Shown piece after piece: positions 43,235-53,078 of a stretch of 64,000 bases of DNA. The notes under the pieces are model-generated. The model searched no databases and had not been told where the DNA came from. It saw only the letters and a program-made list of their open reading frames with translations. The DNA comes from Leucobacter sp. CX169. Its GTDB lineage: Bacteria; Actinomycetota; Actinomycetes; Actinomycetales; Microbacteriaceae. The position numbers and the translations under genes are program-made. Position 1 is the stretch's first letter. Every line of letters starts with the position of its first letter. The DNA lies in contig NZ_CP071051.1 in assembly GCF_017161405.1 (NCBI RefSeq), forward strand, positions 1,302,001 through 1,366,000, written 5' to 3'.

Positions 43235-44608
43235 CTACATCGTGTGGAGAGGCTTGCCAGCCAGGTTGAGCATCGCCTCGGCGATCGACTCATTCTGGCT
43301 GGGGTGTGCGTGAATGAAGGGGGCAACGTCTTCGGGGTACGCCTCCCAGTTCACGATCATCTGTGCCTCGCCGATCAGCTCGCCGACGCGAGCCCCGATC
43401 ATGTGGACGCCGACGACGGGGCCGTCGTTGACGCGGACGACTTTGACGGTGCCAGCCGTGCCGAGGATCTCGCTCTTCGCGTTGCCCGCGAGGTTGTACT
43501 CGTATGCGGAGACGCGGTCGCTTCCGTACTCCTCGACGGCCTTCGCCTGAGTCAGACCCACCGAGGCAACCTCGGGATCGCAGTAGGTGATCTTCGGGAT
43601 GTTGATGTCCGAGACGACGACCGGGGCGAGCCCGGCGATCTCTTCAGCGACAAAGATGCCCTGCTGGTAGCCGCGGTGCGCGAGCTGCAGGCCAGGAACA
43701 ATGTCGCCGACTGCGTACACGCCGGGAACGTTCGTGGCGAGGCGATCGTTGGTGAGCACGAAGCCGCGGTCCATCTGCACGCCGACGGCTTCAAAGCCCA
43801 TGCCCTGGGTCGACGGACCACGGCCAACGGCAACGAGCAAGTACTCGGCCTCGACGACGGTGCCGTCCTCGAGCGAGATGACGACGCCCGAATCGTGCTG
43901 GGTGACGGACTGGAAGCGAACGCCGAGCTTGTAGTCGATCCCGCGCTTGCGGAATGCGCGCTCCAGCTGCTTGGAGATCGACTCCTCCTCGTTCGGAACG
44001 AGGTGGGGCAGGCCCTCAATGATGGTGACCTCAGAGCCGAATGAACGCCAGACGCTGGCAAACTCGACGCCGATGACGCCGCCACCAAGAATGGCTACGC
44101 GTCCCGGAATGGTGTCGAGCTGCAACGCATGCTCGCTCGTGATGACGCGGCCGCCGATTTCGAGCCCCGGGAGGCTGCGCGAGTACGAACCCGTCGCCAG
44201 GACGACGTTCTTTCCGACAATGAGGTCGGTTCCGACCTGCACGGTGTTCGCAGCGACCAGGCGACCCTCGCCAGCAATGACAGTGATGCCGCGGGCCTTC
44301 AGGAGCCCCTGCAATCCCTTAAACTTCTTCGCAACAATGCCGTCGCGGTATGCGGAGACGCCGTGAATGTCGACACCGGTGAATGTCGACTGGACGCCAT
44401 ACTCTGCACTGTTTCGAGCGACATCTGCGACCTCTGCCGAGTGGAGCATGGCTTTCGTCGGCACACAACCGCGGTGGAGGCAGGTGCCTCCCAGCTTGTC
44501 CTTCTCAATAACCGCAGCGGTCATTCCGAGTTCAACGGCGCGGATCGCGGTGGCATAGCCCGCGCTTCCTCCGCCGAGGACTACGACATCAAAGTTCTGT
44601 TCGGCCAA
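43235..44608 (-). CDS. lpdA: Dihydrolipoyl dehydrogenase (E3)
   Basis: Reoxidises the dihydrolipoyl arms of E2 with NAD. 457 aa. FAD motif LGGGSAGYA, redox pair GGTCLHRGCVPTK (C43, C48), NAD motif ILGGGVIGVEFA, and the C-terminal HAHPSQNESIAE with the catalytic His-Glu. The start is TTG 44608 with GGGAGAT upstream; a longer GTG start would add an unconserved Arg-rich stretch. sucB follows directly. Confidence 0.94.
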   Translation of the reverse strand: MAEQNFDVVVLGGGSAGYATAIRAVELGMTAAVIEKDKLGGTCLHRGCVPTKAMLHSAEVADVARNSAEYGVQSTFTGVDIHGVSAYRDGIVAKKFKGLQGLLKARGITVIAGEGRLVAANTVQVGTDLIVGKNVVLATGSYSRSLPGLEIGGRVITSEHALQLDTIPGRVAILGGGVIGVEFASVWRSFGSEVTIIEGLPHLVPNEEESISKQLERAFRKRGIDYKLGVRFQSVTQHDSGVVISLEDGTVVEAEYLLVAVGRGPSTQGMGFEAVGVQMDRGFVLTNDRLATNVPGVYAVGDIVPGLQLAHRGYQQGIFVAEEIAGLAPVVVSDINIPKITYCDPEVASVGLTQAKAVEEYGSDRVSAYEYNLAGNAKSEILGTAGTVKVVRVNDGPVVGVHMIGARVGELIGEAQMIVNWEAYPEDVAPFIHAHPSQNESIAEAMLNLAGKPLHTM

Positions 44609-44703
44609 GTGGGATCTCCCTCGGATTCGCGGCAAGTGCAAGTCGGTTCGGACGGCACTTCTGCGCGGTGGCGATCGCACGCCGCACAGACAGTGCCAGC
44701 CTA

Positions 44704-46248
44704 CTACTTTCGGGATTCAGATTCGTCGAGCTGTCCGGAGAATACCCCATCTTGAGGCAGTCTGTTCGCGCCGGCGACCGCTTCGAGATGGGTGATGAGC
44801 GAGCGAATGCTCGCCCCCGTGGCACCAGCGCCATTGAAAGCGTATGGCGCACCCTCGTTCATAGCGGGACCCGCGATATCGAGATGCGCCCACTGAATGG
44901 GGTTCCCGTCGGCGGCATTCCCGATGAAATCTCTCAGAAAGACGCCCGCGACGAGCATGCCGCCGGAGCGATTGCCCATGTTGGCGTTCACGATGTCAGC
45001 GATGTCGCTCTTGAGGACACCACGCAGCTCGTCCGTCAGTGGCATCGGCCACAGAAGCTCGCCCGCTGCGAGCCCGGCGCGGTGCAGGCGGGAGACGAGC
45101 TCGTCGTCGCCCATCAGGCCGGTCGTGCGATCGCCCAGGGCGACTTGCTGAGCACCGGTCAGCGTCGCGACGTCGATAATCTCGTCCGGCTGCTCGAGGC
45201 TAGCCGCGGCAAGCGCATCGCCGAGGACCAGGCGGCCCTCGGCGTCAGTGTTCGTAATCTCAATGGTTTGGCCATTGCGCGCCGTCACCACGTCCCCGGG
45301 TCGAACCGCCCGCCCGGAGGGCATATTCTCCGCCAACGGCAGCCACGCGGTGACTGAAACGTTGAGCGCAAGCTCGGCGGCGGCGCGCAGCACGCTCAGC
45401 ACCGATGCGGCGCCGGCCATGTCGGATTTCATGCCCAGCATGGCGTTTGCCGGCTTGAGCGACAGGCCGCCGGTGTCGTAGGTGATTCCCTTGCCCACGA
45501 GGGCGATGTGGCGGTTCGCACCCTCCGGACGGTAGGCCACGCGCAGGAGGCGCGGTCCGCGTTCGGAGCCCTGCCCAACCGCAACGATCGCGCCAAACCC
45601 TTCCGCTGCCAACCGGGCGTCATCCCAGACCTCGGTCTCGAGTCCGGCCTCGGCAAGTTCAGGAAGTACATGGGCGACGAAGGACTCGGGGTAGATCTCG
45701 TTCCCGGGAAGGTTGACCAGGTCCTTGGTTCGGGCAATCGCGGTCGAAACCACCGCAGCGCGGCGATCCGCGGCGACATCCGCTGCGGCATGCAGCAGGA
45801 CCGACACCGTCTCGTCTTCCGGGGCGCTGAGCCCGCGCGATGCGTCGTACCGATAGGCGCCCAGCAGCGCCCCCTCGGCGATCGCCGCGACCACGCCCGG
45901 CGCGGCATCTTCGCCGGGTGCCGCGATCGCGATGGTCGTGATGCCGCTCAACTGGCGTATCGCGCTGCCCGCAGCGGCGCGATACGCGTCGGCATCGTCG
46001 CGCTTTCCGAGCCCGACGAGACACAGCACCGTACCCGCCGATCCGGGGAGGGCGGTGCGGACGAGTTGGTCGGCCGCGCCCGTCACGCCCAGAGCGTCGA
46101 GCGGGACGGCTCCGTGATCCTGCGCAGTGAACGCGGGGGACGTCACGATCTCGGGAGAATCGCCCCCGCGCACGAACACCAGGATTGCGGTGCCGTTGGA
46201 GACTGAGATCTGATCGGATGAACGACTGAGTTGTACCGTGCGAGACAT
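44704..46248 (-). CDS. pepA: Leucyl aminopeptidase (M17)
   Basis: Cytoplasmic dimetal exopeptidase, 514 aa. The metal-binding motifs are VGKGITYDTGGLSLKPA, GMKSDMAGA and NTDAEGRLVLGDAL, all intact. TATGCT lies 6 nt before ATG 46248, so the transcript is probably leaderless. The remaining in-frame stretch upstream is antisense to the PAC2 gene. It lies upstream of lpdA in the same direction with a 95-nt gap. Confidence 0.94.
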   Translation of the reverse strand: MSRTVQLSRSSDQISVSNGTAILVFVRGGDSPEIVTSPAFTAQDHGAVPLDALGVTGAADQLVRTALPGSAGTVLCLVGLGKRDDADAYRAAAGSAIRQLSGITTIAIAAPGEDAAPGVVAAIAEGALLGAYRYDASRGLSAPEDETVSVLLHAAADVAADRRAAVVSTAIARTKDLVNLPGNEIYPESFVAHVLPELAEAGLETEVWDDARLAAEGFGAIVAVGQGSERGPRLLRVAYRPEGANRHIALVGKGITYDTGGLSLKPANAMLGMKSDMAGAASVLSVLRAAAELALNVSVTAWLPLAENMPSGRAVRPGDVVTARNGQTIEITNTDAEGRLVLGDALAAASLEQPDEIIDVATLTGAQQVALGDRTTGLMGDDELVSRLHRAGLAAGELLWPMPLTDELRGVLKSDIADIVNANMGNRSGGMLVAGVFLRDFIGNAADGNPIQWAHLDIAGPAMNEGAPYAFNGAGATGASIRSLITHLEAVAGANRLPQDGVFSGQLDESESRK

Positions 46249-46254
46249 GCTTCG

Positions 46255-46260
46255 AGCATA
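46255..46260 (-). promoter_or_regulatory. -10 hexamer, probable leaderless promoter of pepA
   Basis: TATGCT on the minus strand, then 6 nt, then ATG 46248. Confidence 0.55.
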
Positions 46261-46347
46261 GGTTGCGGCCGCGACGCCACGCGGGTATTCCCGCAGAGCG
46301 TTCGCTGATGGCACAGCCGAAGCCGCCCACGGGCGCGGCCCCGTTCG

Positions 46348-46353
46348 TAGGAT
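46348..46353 (+). promoter_or_regulatory. -10 hexamer, probable leaderless promoter of the PAC2 gene
   Basis: TAGGAT, then 6 nt, then GTG 46360. The leader would have zero length even though GGAGGG lies there, too close to act as ribosome site. Confidence 0.5.
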
Positions 46354-46359
46354 GGAGGG

Positions 46360-47313
46360 GTGAATGAGACTCTGTATTCTGCGGACTACCCCGAACGTCG
46401 TGCGCTTGTGCCCAAGGGGCTGCCGCTCGTCGTCGCGTTCACTGGTTTCACTGATGCGGGCAGCGCGACCGCACAGCTTGAGAGCCAACTGTGGGAACAG
46501 TGCAAGCCTGAGGAGCTGCTGCGGTTTAACGCCGACCTGCTGCTTGACTACCGGGCTCGGCGCCCCACGATTACGTTTGCCGAGGATCACCTCACTGACT
46601 ACAGCCCGGACGAGCTGTCGCTGTCTCTCGCGCATGATGCAATGGGCTCTCCCTTCTTGATGCTCACGGGCTACGAACCCGACTTTCGCTGGGAGCAGTT
46701 CGTCGACGCGGTGCTGTTGCTCGTGCACGAGTTCGAAGTATCGGTCACGGCGTGGGTGCACGCGATTCCGATGCCGATCCCGCACACGCGCCCCATCGTC
46801 TATACGGTCAGCGGCTCGCGCGAGGACCTCATCGAGTCCCGGTCCGCCTGGCGGCCGACGACGAGGCTCTCCGCCACCGTGGGGCACCTCATGGAGTACC
46901 GCCTGCATTCGCTGGGCGAGGAGGTCGTCGGGCTGGTGCTGTTGGTTCCGCACTACCTCGCCAACACCGAGTACCCCGCGACGCTCCTGAGCGCACTCGA
47001 GGGGCTGATGGCCGCGACCGGCTTGATCTTTGCGACCGACCCCATTCGCGAGCAGGTGCGCGATTTCCAGGCCAAGGTCGATGAACAGATCGCGAGCAAC
47101 GAAGAGTCTCGCGAGATGGTGGCCAACCTCGAGGCCCGCTACGACACGTATATGGAGGACCAGTCGATGCGTTCTCCGCTGATGAGCGAGGACGGCAGTA
47201 TCCCGACGGCCGACCAGCTTGCGAGCGAGCTCGAGCACTTCCTTGCGCAGCAGCCGTGGAAGAACGACTCGGGGCCGTCGGATGGTCCGGGTCCGTCCTC
47301 AGACGTGCAATAA
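46360..47313 (+). CDS. PAC2-family protein
   Basis: 317 aa. PAC2 fold with VVAFTGFTDAGSATAQ near residue 25 and the VGHLMEYRLHSLGEE and VPHYLANTEYPAT segments. PAC2 proteins are related to proteasome assembly chaperones; in actinobacteria the role is unknown. The C-terminus has a coiled coil and an acidic tail. The gene lies upstream of sigA as in other Microbacteriaceae. GTG 46360 is chosen over ATG 46364, which is out of frame. Confidence 0.9.
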   Translation: MNETLYSADYPERRALVPKGLPLVVAFTGFTDAGSATAQLESQLWEQCKPEELLRFNADLLLDYRARRPTITFAEDHLTDYSPDELSLSLAHDAMGSPFLMLTGYEPDFRWEQFVDAVLLLVHEFEVSVTAWVHAIPMPIPHTRPIVYTVSGSREDLIESRSAWRPTTRLSATVGHLMEYRLHSLGEEVVGLVLLVPHYLANTEYPATLLSALEGLMAATGLIFATDPIREQVRDFQAKVDEQIASNEESREMVANLEARYDTYMEDQSMRSPLMSEDGSIPTADQLASELEHFLAQQPWKNDSGPSDGPGPSSDVQ

Positions 47314-47358
47314 TAGAGCCGTAACCCGGTCAACTTGGTCTTCTCGCGTTCTCGCGTT

Positions 47359-47384
47359 GGAATAACTGAGACTTGACATGGGTT
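47359..47384 (+). promoter_or_regulatory. Sigma-R/SigH-type promoter upstream of sigA
   Basis: GGAAT at 47359-47363, an 18-nt spacer, and GTT at 47382-47384. This matches the sigma-R consensus GGAAT-N18-GTT used in thiol-oxidative stress. A TTGACA (47373-47378) within it may serve a second, sigma-A promoter whose -10 is not clear. Confidence 0.55.
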
Positions 47385-47470
47385 TTCTGAGTTTGACCGT
47401 ATTTCCGGTAACGCAGGGACTCGACCGAGAGCCCCAGATGCCCCGGACCCCCGAGCAGAGAGGTGGCTGA

Positions 47471-48907
<1,437 letters not shown>

Positions 48908-48923
48908 ATCGGCACTCGTTCTT

Positions 48924-48964
48924 CACGAAAGGCCCGCCCGGGTTCCCTGGGCGGGCCTTTCGTG
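48924..48964 (+). terminator. Terminator of sigA
   Basis: A 16-bp perfect stem (48924-48939 with 48949-48964) and a 9-nt loop, with CTTT in the descending arm. Confidence 0.9.
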
Positions 48965-49002
48965 TCGAGAGGGGGTGATGTGATTCGTCATGCAACGCAG
49001 AA

Positions 49003-49038
49003 GGCGGGCCGGCCTCCCCGAGGGGAAGCCGACCCGCC
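49003..49038 (-). terminator. Terminator of the DUF7455 gene
   Basis: Imperfect GC-rich hairpin: GGCGGG at 49003-49008 with CCCGCC at 49033-49038 plus inner CCGG and CCCC pairs. On the minus strand it is followed by TTCTGCG. Confidence 0.55.
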
Positions 49039-49085
49039 TGTGCGATACTTCGCAGGATCAGCGCGGCTGGATCCGGTGCGAAGCG

Positions 49086-49310
49086 TTACTTGGCGCTGAG
49101 CCGGTGGCTCTCATCGTGCCAGGAATCGGCAAGCGGCTTGAGCTTGTCCTCGTGCTTGCGCGCGTGGTGCGCGCAGAAGAGAAGCTCGCTGCCGCCCATC
49201 GTGGCGCGGACATACGCCTGGGCGCCACAGCTGTCACAGCGATCGAGCGCTGTGAGCGGGACAGTGTCAATCGTGGTGGTTCCGGCTGCCTGATCTTCGA
49301 GTGTCGTCAT
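49086..49310 (-). CDS. DUF7455 zinc-binding small protein
   Basis: 74 aa. Two zinc-ligand pairs, CDSCGAQAYVRAT and FCAHHARKH, mark DUF7455, a conserved actinobacterial family next to sigA and type II topoisomerase genes. Function unknown. GGGAGGACGCC lies before ATG 49310; longer frames upstream are not needed. It is convergent with sigA and divergent from parE. Confidence 0.88.
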   Translation of the reverse strand: MTTLEDQAAGTTTIDTVPLTALDRCDSCGAQAYVRATMGGSELLFCAHHARKHEDKLKPLADSWHDESHRLSAK

Positions 49311-49513
49311 GGCGTCCTCCCTTCGCTTTCGCTTACTCGCAATCCAAGCATGTTCTGCTGAGTGTTCGGTTCTTCGGATGGGTGTTTCGCTCAGCGCGTA
49401 GCCGGGATCCTGCCGGAGAGCCCCAGAAGCCGCACTCGCCGGTGAACCTGACGAGCGGTGTCGGTGGGTTCGCATAGGGTGGACAAGTTGCCACAGATAA
49501 GGAGCACATCGCC

Positions 49514-51586
49514 TTGGCCGAATCCAGTTACTCCGCTCGCCATCTCACCGTTCTTGAGGGGCTCGAAGCGGTGCGGAAACGGCCTGGCATGTACATCGGC
49601 TCGACCGATTCGCGAGGCCTGATGCATTGCCTCTGGGAGATCATCGACAATTCCGTCGACGAGGCGCTCGCGGGGCACGGCAATGAGATCTCCATCGAAC
49701 TGCACAGCGACGGCAGCGTCACCGTGCGCGACAACGGTCGTGGCGTTCCCGTCGATATCGAGCCGAAGAGCGGCCTCTCGGGCGTGGAACTGGTGTTCAC
49801 GAAGCTGCACGCCGGCGGTAAGTTCGGTGGCGGGGGATACGCCGCCTCTGGCGGCCTGCACGGTGTAGGGGCGTCCGTCGTGAACGCCCTGTCGGCGCGC
49901 CTTGACGTCGAGGTGGACCGGGACGGCAAGACCTGGGCGATGTCGTTCCGCCACGGCGAGCCGGGTATCTTCTCGGGCGATGCGCCCGACAGCACGTTTA
50001 CCCCGTTTGAGAACGCCTCGGAGCTGCGCGTCGTCGGGAAGGTGAAGAAGGGCGTCACGGGCACCCGGGTGCGGTACTGGGCAGACCCCCAGATCTTCCT
50101 GCGCGAGGCCGAGTTCGAGACCGACTCGCTCGTCGCGCGTGCGCGGCAGACGGCGTTCCTCGTTCCCGGGTTGGCGATTGACATTGTCGACGCCCGCGGC
50201 GAGGAGACGACTCACCAGCACTTCGCCTACGAGGGTGGCATCTCGGAGTTCGTCGATTACCTCGCGACCGACGGCCCGGTGAGCGACACCTGGCGCATCA
50301 CCGACACGGGTCATTTCTCGGAGACCGTGCCGGTCATCGACGAGGCGGGAAACATGGTCTCGCGTGAGGTGAAGCGCGAATGTGAGATCGACATCGCGAT
50401 GCGCTGGGGGACCGGGTACGAGACCAACGTCAAGAGCTTCGTCAACATCATCGCGACGCCCAAGGGCGGCACGCACGTGGCGGGCTTCGAGCAGGGCCTC
50501 ACGAAGTTCTTCCGCAAGCAGATCGAGACGAACTCCCGCAAGCTCAAGGCCGGATCGGACCGTCCCGACAAGGACGACATCCTCACCGGTCTCACTGCCG
50601 TGATCATGGTGCGCGTTCCCGAGCCCCAGTTCGAGGGGCAGACGAAGGAGGTTCTGGGCACCGCCGCCGTGCGTGCCATCGTCGCGAAGGTGGTGACGAA
50701 GCACCTCGACGAGCGCTTCAGCTCGGCGAAGCGGCACGACAAGATCCAGTGCGCCGCGGTCCTCGAGAAGATGGTCTCGGAGATGAAGTCGCGGATCTCG
50801 CTGCGCGCGCAGCGTGACACGCAGCGCCGAAAGACCTCGCTCGAGAGTTCCTCGTTGCCTGCGAAGCTGATCGATTGCCGTTCGAAGTCGGTCGAGGGCA
50901 CCGAGCTCTTCATCGTGGAGGGCGACAGCGCACTCGGCACCGCGCGCCCCGCGCGCGACAGCGAGTTCCAGGCGCTCTTGCCGATCCGGGGCAAGATCCT
51001 GAACGTGCAGAAGGCCTCTGTCGCGGACATGCTCTCCAACCGCGAATGTGGCGACATCATCAAGGTGATCGGGGCGGGTTCGGGGCGCGACTTTGACCTG
51101 GCCTCGGCTCGGTACGGCCGCGTGATCATCATGAGCGACGCCGACGTGGACGGCGCGCACATCCGCACCCTGCTCCTGACGCTCTTCTTCCGGTACATGC
51201 GACCGATGCTCGAGGCGGGCCGCGTGTTCGCCGCCGTGCCGCCGCTGCACCGTGTCATCGTGCAAAACGCCGGGCGCAAACCCAACGACGTTATTTACAC
51301 GTACAGCGAGCAAGAACTGCAGTCCCTACTCGCCGACCTCCGCAAGCGGGGTAAGAAGTACGTCGAGCCCATCCAGCGCTACAAGGGCCTGGGAGAGATG
51401 GACGCCGACCAGCTAGCAGAGACGACCATGGACCGCGAGCACCGAATGTTGCGGCGAGTGCGGGTGTCGGACGCGCACGAGGCAGCGCTCATGTTCGAGC
51501 TGCTGATGGGCAACGAGGTGGCCCCGCGCAAGGAGTTCATCGTGGACAACGCCGACGAGATGGACCGCGACCGCATCGACGCGTAG
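49514..51586 (+). CDS. parE: Type IIA topoisomerase subunit B (ParE/GyrB-like)
   Basis: 690 aa. GHKL ATPase with WEIIDNSVDEALAG and GGKFGGGGYAASGGLHGVG. The TOPRIM domain has EGDSALGTARPARDSEFQALLPIRGKI-type sequence, with the acidic D-x-D pair in SDADVDGAHI. The short C-terminal region is that of ParE, without the GyrB insert. The start is TTG 49514, with AAGGAG ten bases upstream. Its partner is the subunit A gene encoded convergently at 53079. The main gyrA/gyrB pair is expected elsewhere near the origin. Confidence 0.93.
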   Translation: MAESSYSARHLTVLEGLEAVRKRPGMYIGSTDSRGLMHCLWEIIDNSVDEALAGHGNEISIELHSDGSVTVRDNGRGVPVDIEPKSGLSGVELVFTKLHAGGKFGGGGYAASGGLHGVGASVVNALSARLDVEVDRDGKTWAMSFRHGEPGIFSGDAPDSTFTPFENASELRVVGKVKKGVTGTRVRYWADPQIFLREAEFETDSLVARARQTAFLVPGLAIDIVDARGEETTHQHFAYEGGISEFVDYLATDGPVSDTWRITDTGHFSETVPVIDEAGNMVSREVKRECEIDIAMRWGTGYETNVKSFVNIIATPKGGTHVAGFEQGLTKFFRKQIETNSRKLKAGSDRPDKDDILTGLTAVIMVRVPEPQFEGQTKEVLGTAAVRAIVAKVVTKHLDERFSSAKRHDKIQCAAVLEKMVSEMKSRISLRAQRDTQRRKTSLESSSLPAKLIDCRSKSVEGTELFIVEGDSALGTARPARDSEFQALLPIRGKILNVQKASVADMLSNRECGDIIKVIGAGSGRDFDLASARYGRVIIMSDADVDGAHIRTLLLTLFFRYMRPMLEAGRVFAAVPPLHRVIVQNAGRKPNDVIYTYSEQELQSLLADLRKRGKKYVEPIQRYKGLGEMDADQLAETTMDREHRMLRRVRVSDAHEAALMFELLMGNEVAPRKEFIVDNADEMDRDRIDA

Positions 51587-51593
51587 TTCGGTG

Positions 51594-51623
51594 GGGGTGG
51601 GGCTGGGGCTGCCTGGCCACCCC
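51594..51623 (+). terminator. Hairpin after parE
   Basis: GGGGTGG at 51594-51600 pairs with CCACCCC at 51617-51623. No U-tract. Confidence 0.45.
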
Positions 51624-51632
51624 GACCTCGTC

Positions 51633-51692
51633 GTTCCCCGGACAGTTGGTGACGGATTTCGCCTGATTTTGGTGCGTAGTTGTCCGGGGAAC
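51633..51692. repeat. 60-bp palindromic repeat element, copy 1
   Basis: Bounded by a perfect 12-bp inverted repeat, GTTCCCCGGACA (51633-51644) and its complement (51681-51692). The left half contains TTGGTGACGGATTTCG, also found in copy 2. Confidence 0.75.
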
Positions 51693-51715
51693 CTTGGGTG
51701 TTGAAACGCTGCGGT

Positions 51716-51775
51716 CTTGCCCGGACGGTTGGTGACGAAATTCGGGCTGGAACCGTGACAAAGTGTCCGGGGGGC
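51716..51775. repeat. 60-bp palindromic repeat element, copy 2
   Basis: Aligns to copy 1 without gaps: 24 of the first 30 bases match, few in the middle, and 8 of the last 10. The terminal pairs CCCGGAC/GTCCGGG are kept. Both arms of both copies share a CCCGGACA...GTNACG core when read outward. Confidence 0.7.
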
Positions 51776-51910
51776 GGCGACTGGGGCTGACGCCCTCGCG
51801 ACCGGGACGCTCGACCTCCGCATCTAGTCCACAAGCCGGGGAACGAGCGTGTTCTCCACAGATTCCTCACCTCGCGCAGCGTGTGGCTTCGCGACGCGCA
51901 AGATGGGAAG

Positions 51911-52897
51911 ATGCCTGAAGCCCAGCGTCCGCTTTCCGCCCAGCTGGGCCAGGTGTTTAGTGCTGCGGAAGCGCGAGCCGATGGCGTTCCGGCTCGGCGG
52001 CTGAAGAGCTCGGACCTCATTCGCGTGTCCAGGGGGCTGTACCTGCGACGCTCCGCTCCTGAGCTCCGGGCAGAACTCGAAGCACCGCACCCTGCCGCGC
52101 GGGCGTATCAGTCACATTTGGAGCGAGCCCTCGCTGTGGGGAGGTACTTGCCGGCTGGACACTTCCTCAGTCACGCCTCAGCGGCAGTTGTCTGGGGCCT
52201 GCCGGTACCGACGAATCGGCTTTCGCGAATCGAGGTCGCTTGCTTCCGCCCATTGCGACGGCTGCGGAGAACGGATGTATGGGCCCATGAGGAAAGCGCA
52301 CAGACGACCATCGTCACCGAGGCGCAGGGCGTCCCCGTGAGCGGCCCAGCGTCGACCTGGGCGATGCTTGCGCCGACCCTCTCGATGCGCGACGGTGTTG
52401 CGCTGGGGGACGCGGTGATTCGTCAGCACCGGATCCCCGGGACGTCGCGGGTGCCCGCCCGGCCGCTTGCGACGATCACCGAACTCGACGCGGCTGTTGC
52501 TGCTGGCCGGCGAATCGGCGTCGCGCGGCTGCGGGAGCTCCTACCACAGCTATCGAATCAAAGCGCATCCGCGCCCGAGAGTCACCTGCGGGTGCTGCTG
52601 CAGCAGTGGGGGCTGCCTCCGCCCCAGCTTGATTTCGATGTGCGCGGCGATGACGGTGAGCTGCTCGGCTGCAGCGAGCTGGTGTACTCCGAACGCCGGC
52701 TCGCGCTCGAGTACGAGGGTGGCCAGCACCGGACCGAGACGGCTCAGTGGAACCGTGACATCGAGAAGTATCGGCACTATGCGCAGGCGGGATGGGAGGT
52801 GATTCGCGTCACGGCCGAGCTGCTCTATCGTCGGCCCGAGGTGTTGCGGAGACAGGTCGAAGAGGCCTTCGCGCGGCGAGGCTGGTCCCGGGAATGA
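51911..52897 (+). CDS. AbiEi-like N-terminus plus DUF559 (endonuclease-fold) protein
   Basis: 328 aa. The N-terminal third resembles the AbiEi-type antitoxin winged-helix domain (GLYLRRSAPE, HFLSHASAAVVWGLPVP). The C-terminal 110 residues form a DUF559/Vsr-like endonuclease fold: SELVYSERRLALEYEGGQHR, then RDIEKYRHYAQAGWEVIRVTA. Such fused proteins are abundant, single-gene, in actinobacteria and no toxin partner is present here. The role is unknown; restriction or DNA repair has been suggested. It is an accessory gene between convergent parE and parC and is flanked by repeats on both sides. ATG 51911 follows GGGAAG closely. Confidence 0.8.
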   Translation: MPEAQRPLSAQLGQVFSAAEARADGVPARRLKSSDLIRVSRGLYLRRSAPELRAELEAPHPAARAYQSHLERALAVGRYLPAGHFLSHASAAVVWGLPVPTNRLSRIEVACFRPLRRLRRTDVWAHEESAQTTIVTEAQGVPVSGPASTWAMLAPTLSMRDGVALGDAVIRQHRIPGTSRVPARPLATITELDAAVAAGRRIGVARLRELLPQLSNQSASAPESHLRVLLQQWGLPPPQLDFDVRGDDGELLGCSELVYSERRLALEYEGGQHRTETAQWNRDIEKYRHYAQAGWEVIRVTAELLYRRPEVLRRQVEEAFARRGWSRE

Positions 52898-52979
52898 TAC
52901 GACGCGGTGCCAGGTTTTCGGGAATGAGGCGAAGCCGCGCCAGGCTTTCGGGAACGATACGACGCGGTGCCAAGTTTTC
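52890..52979 (+). repeat. Three tandem 30-bp repeats
   Basis: Units at 52890-52919, 52920-52949 and 52950-52979, each starting GGGAAYGA and ending in TTTTC or CTTTC, with a GCGGTGCC core in units 1 and 3. Units 1 and 3 differ at two positions, the middle one is more divergent. The first unit contains the stop codon of the DUF559 gene. Confidence 0.85.
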
Positions 52980-53029
52980 GCGAGAGCGCCCTTCGGGCTA
53001 TGCGGAACTGGGTTCCAAGGGACGCAAAA

Positions 53030-53065
53030 GGGCGGGACGCGGTCCCAGAAACAACGATCCCGCCC
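53030..53065 (-). terminator. Terminator of parC
   Basis: GGGCGGGA at 53030-53037 pairs with TCCCGCCC at 53058-53065. On the minus strand the stem is followed by TTTTGCG, a proper U-tract. Confidence 0.8.
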
Positions 53066-53078
53066 CGTGAATTCAGGC

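Larger units (their letters stand above)
51587..51910. other. 324-base intergenic repeat region
   Basis: Contains a hairpin after parE, two related 60-bp palindromic elements (51633-51692 and 51716-51775) and two DnaA-box-like nonamers (TAGTCCACA near 51827, TTCTCCACA near 51851). No ORF is supported here. Confidence 0.6.

Noticed and set aside
49514-51586. Principal DNA gyrase subunit B
   Set aside because: Partner subunit A at 53079 lacks a GyrA-box and the gene is not near dnaA/recF, so topoisomerase IV is the better call, though not certain.
51911-52897. Type IV toxin-antitoxin system
   Set aside because: Only an AbiEi-like segment fused to DUF559 is present, with no AbiEii toxin gene next to it.
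52890-52979. Possible CRISPR array from 30-bp units
   Set aside because: Units are contiguous with no spacers and no cas gene is present.
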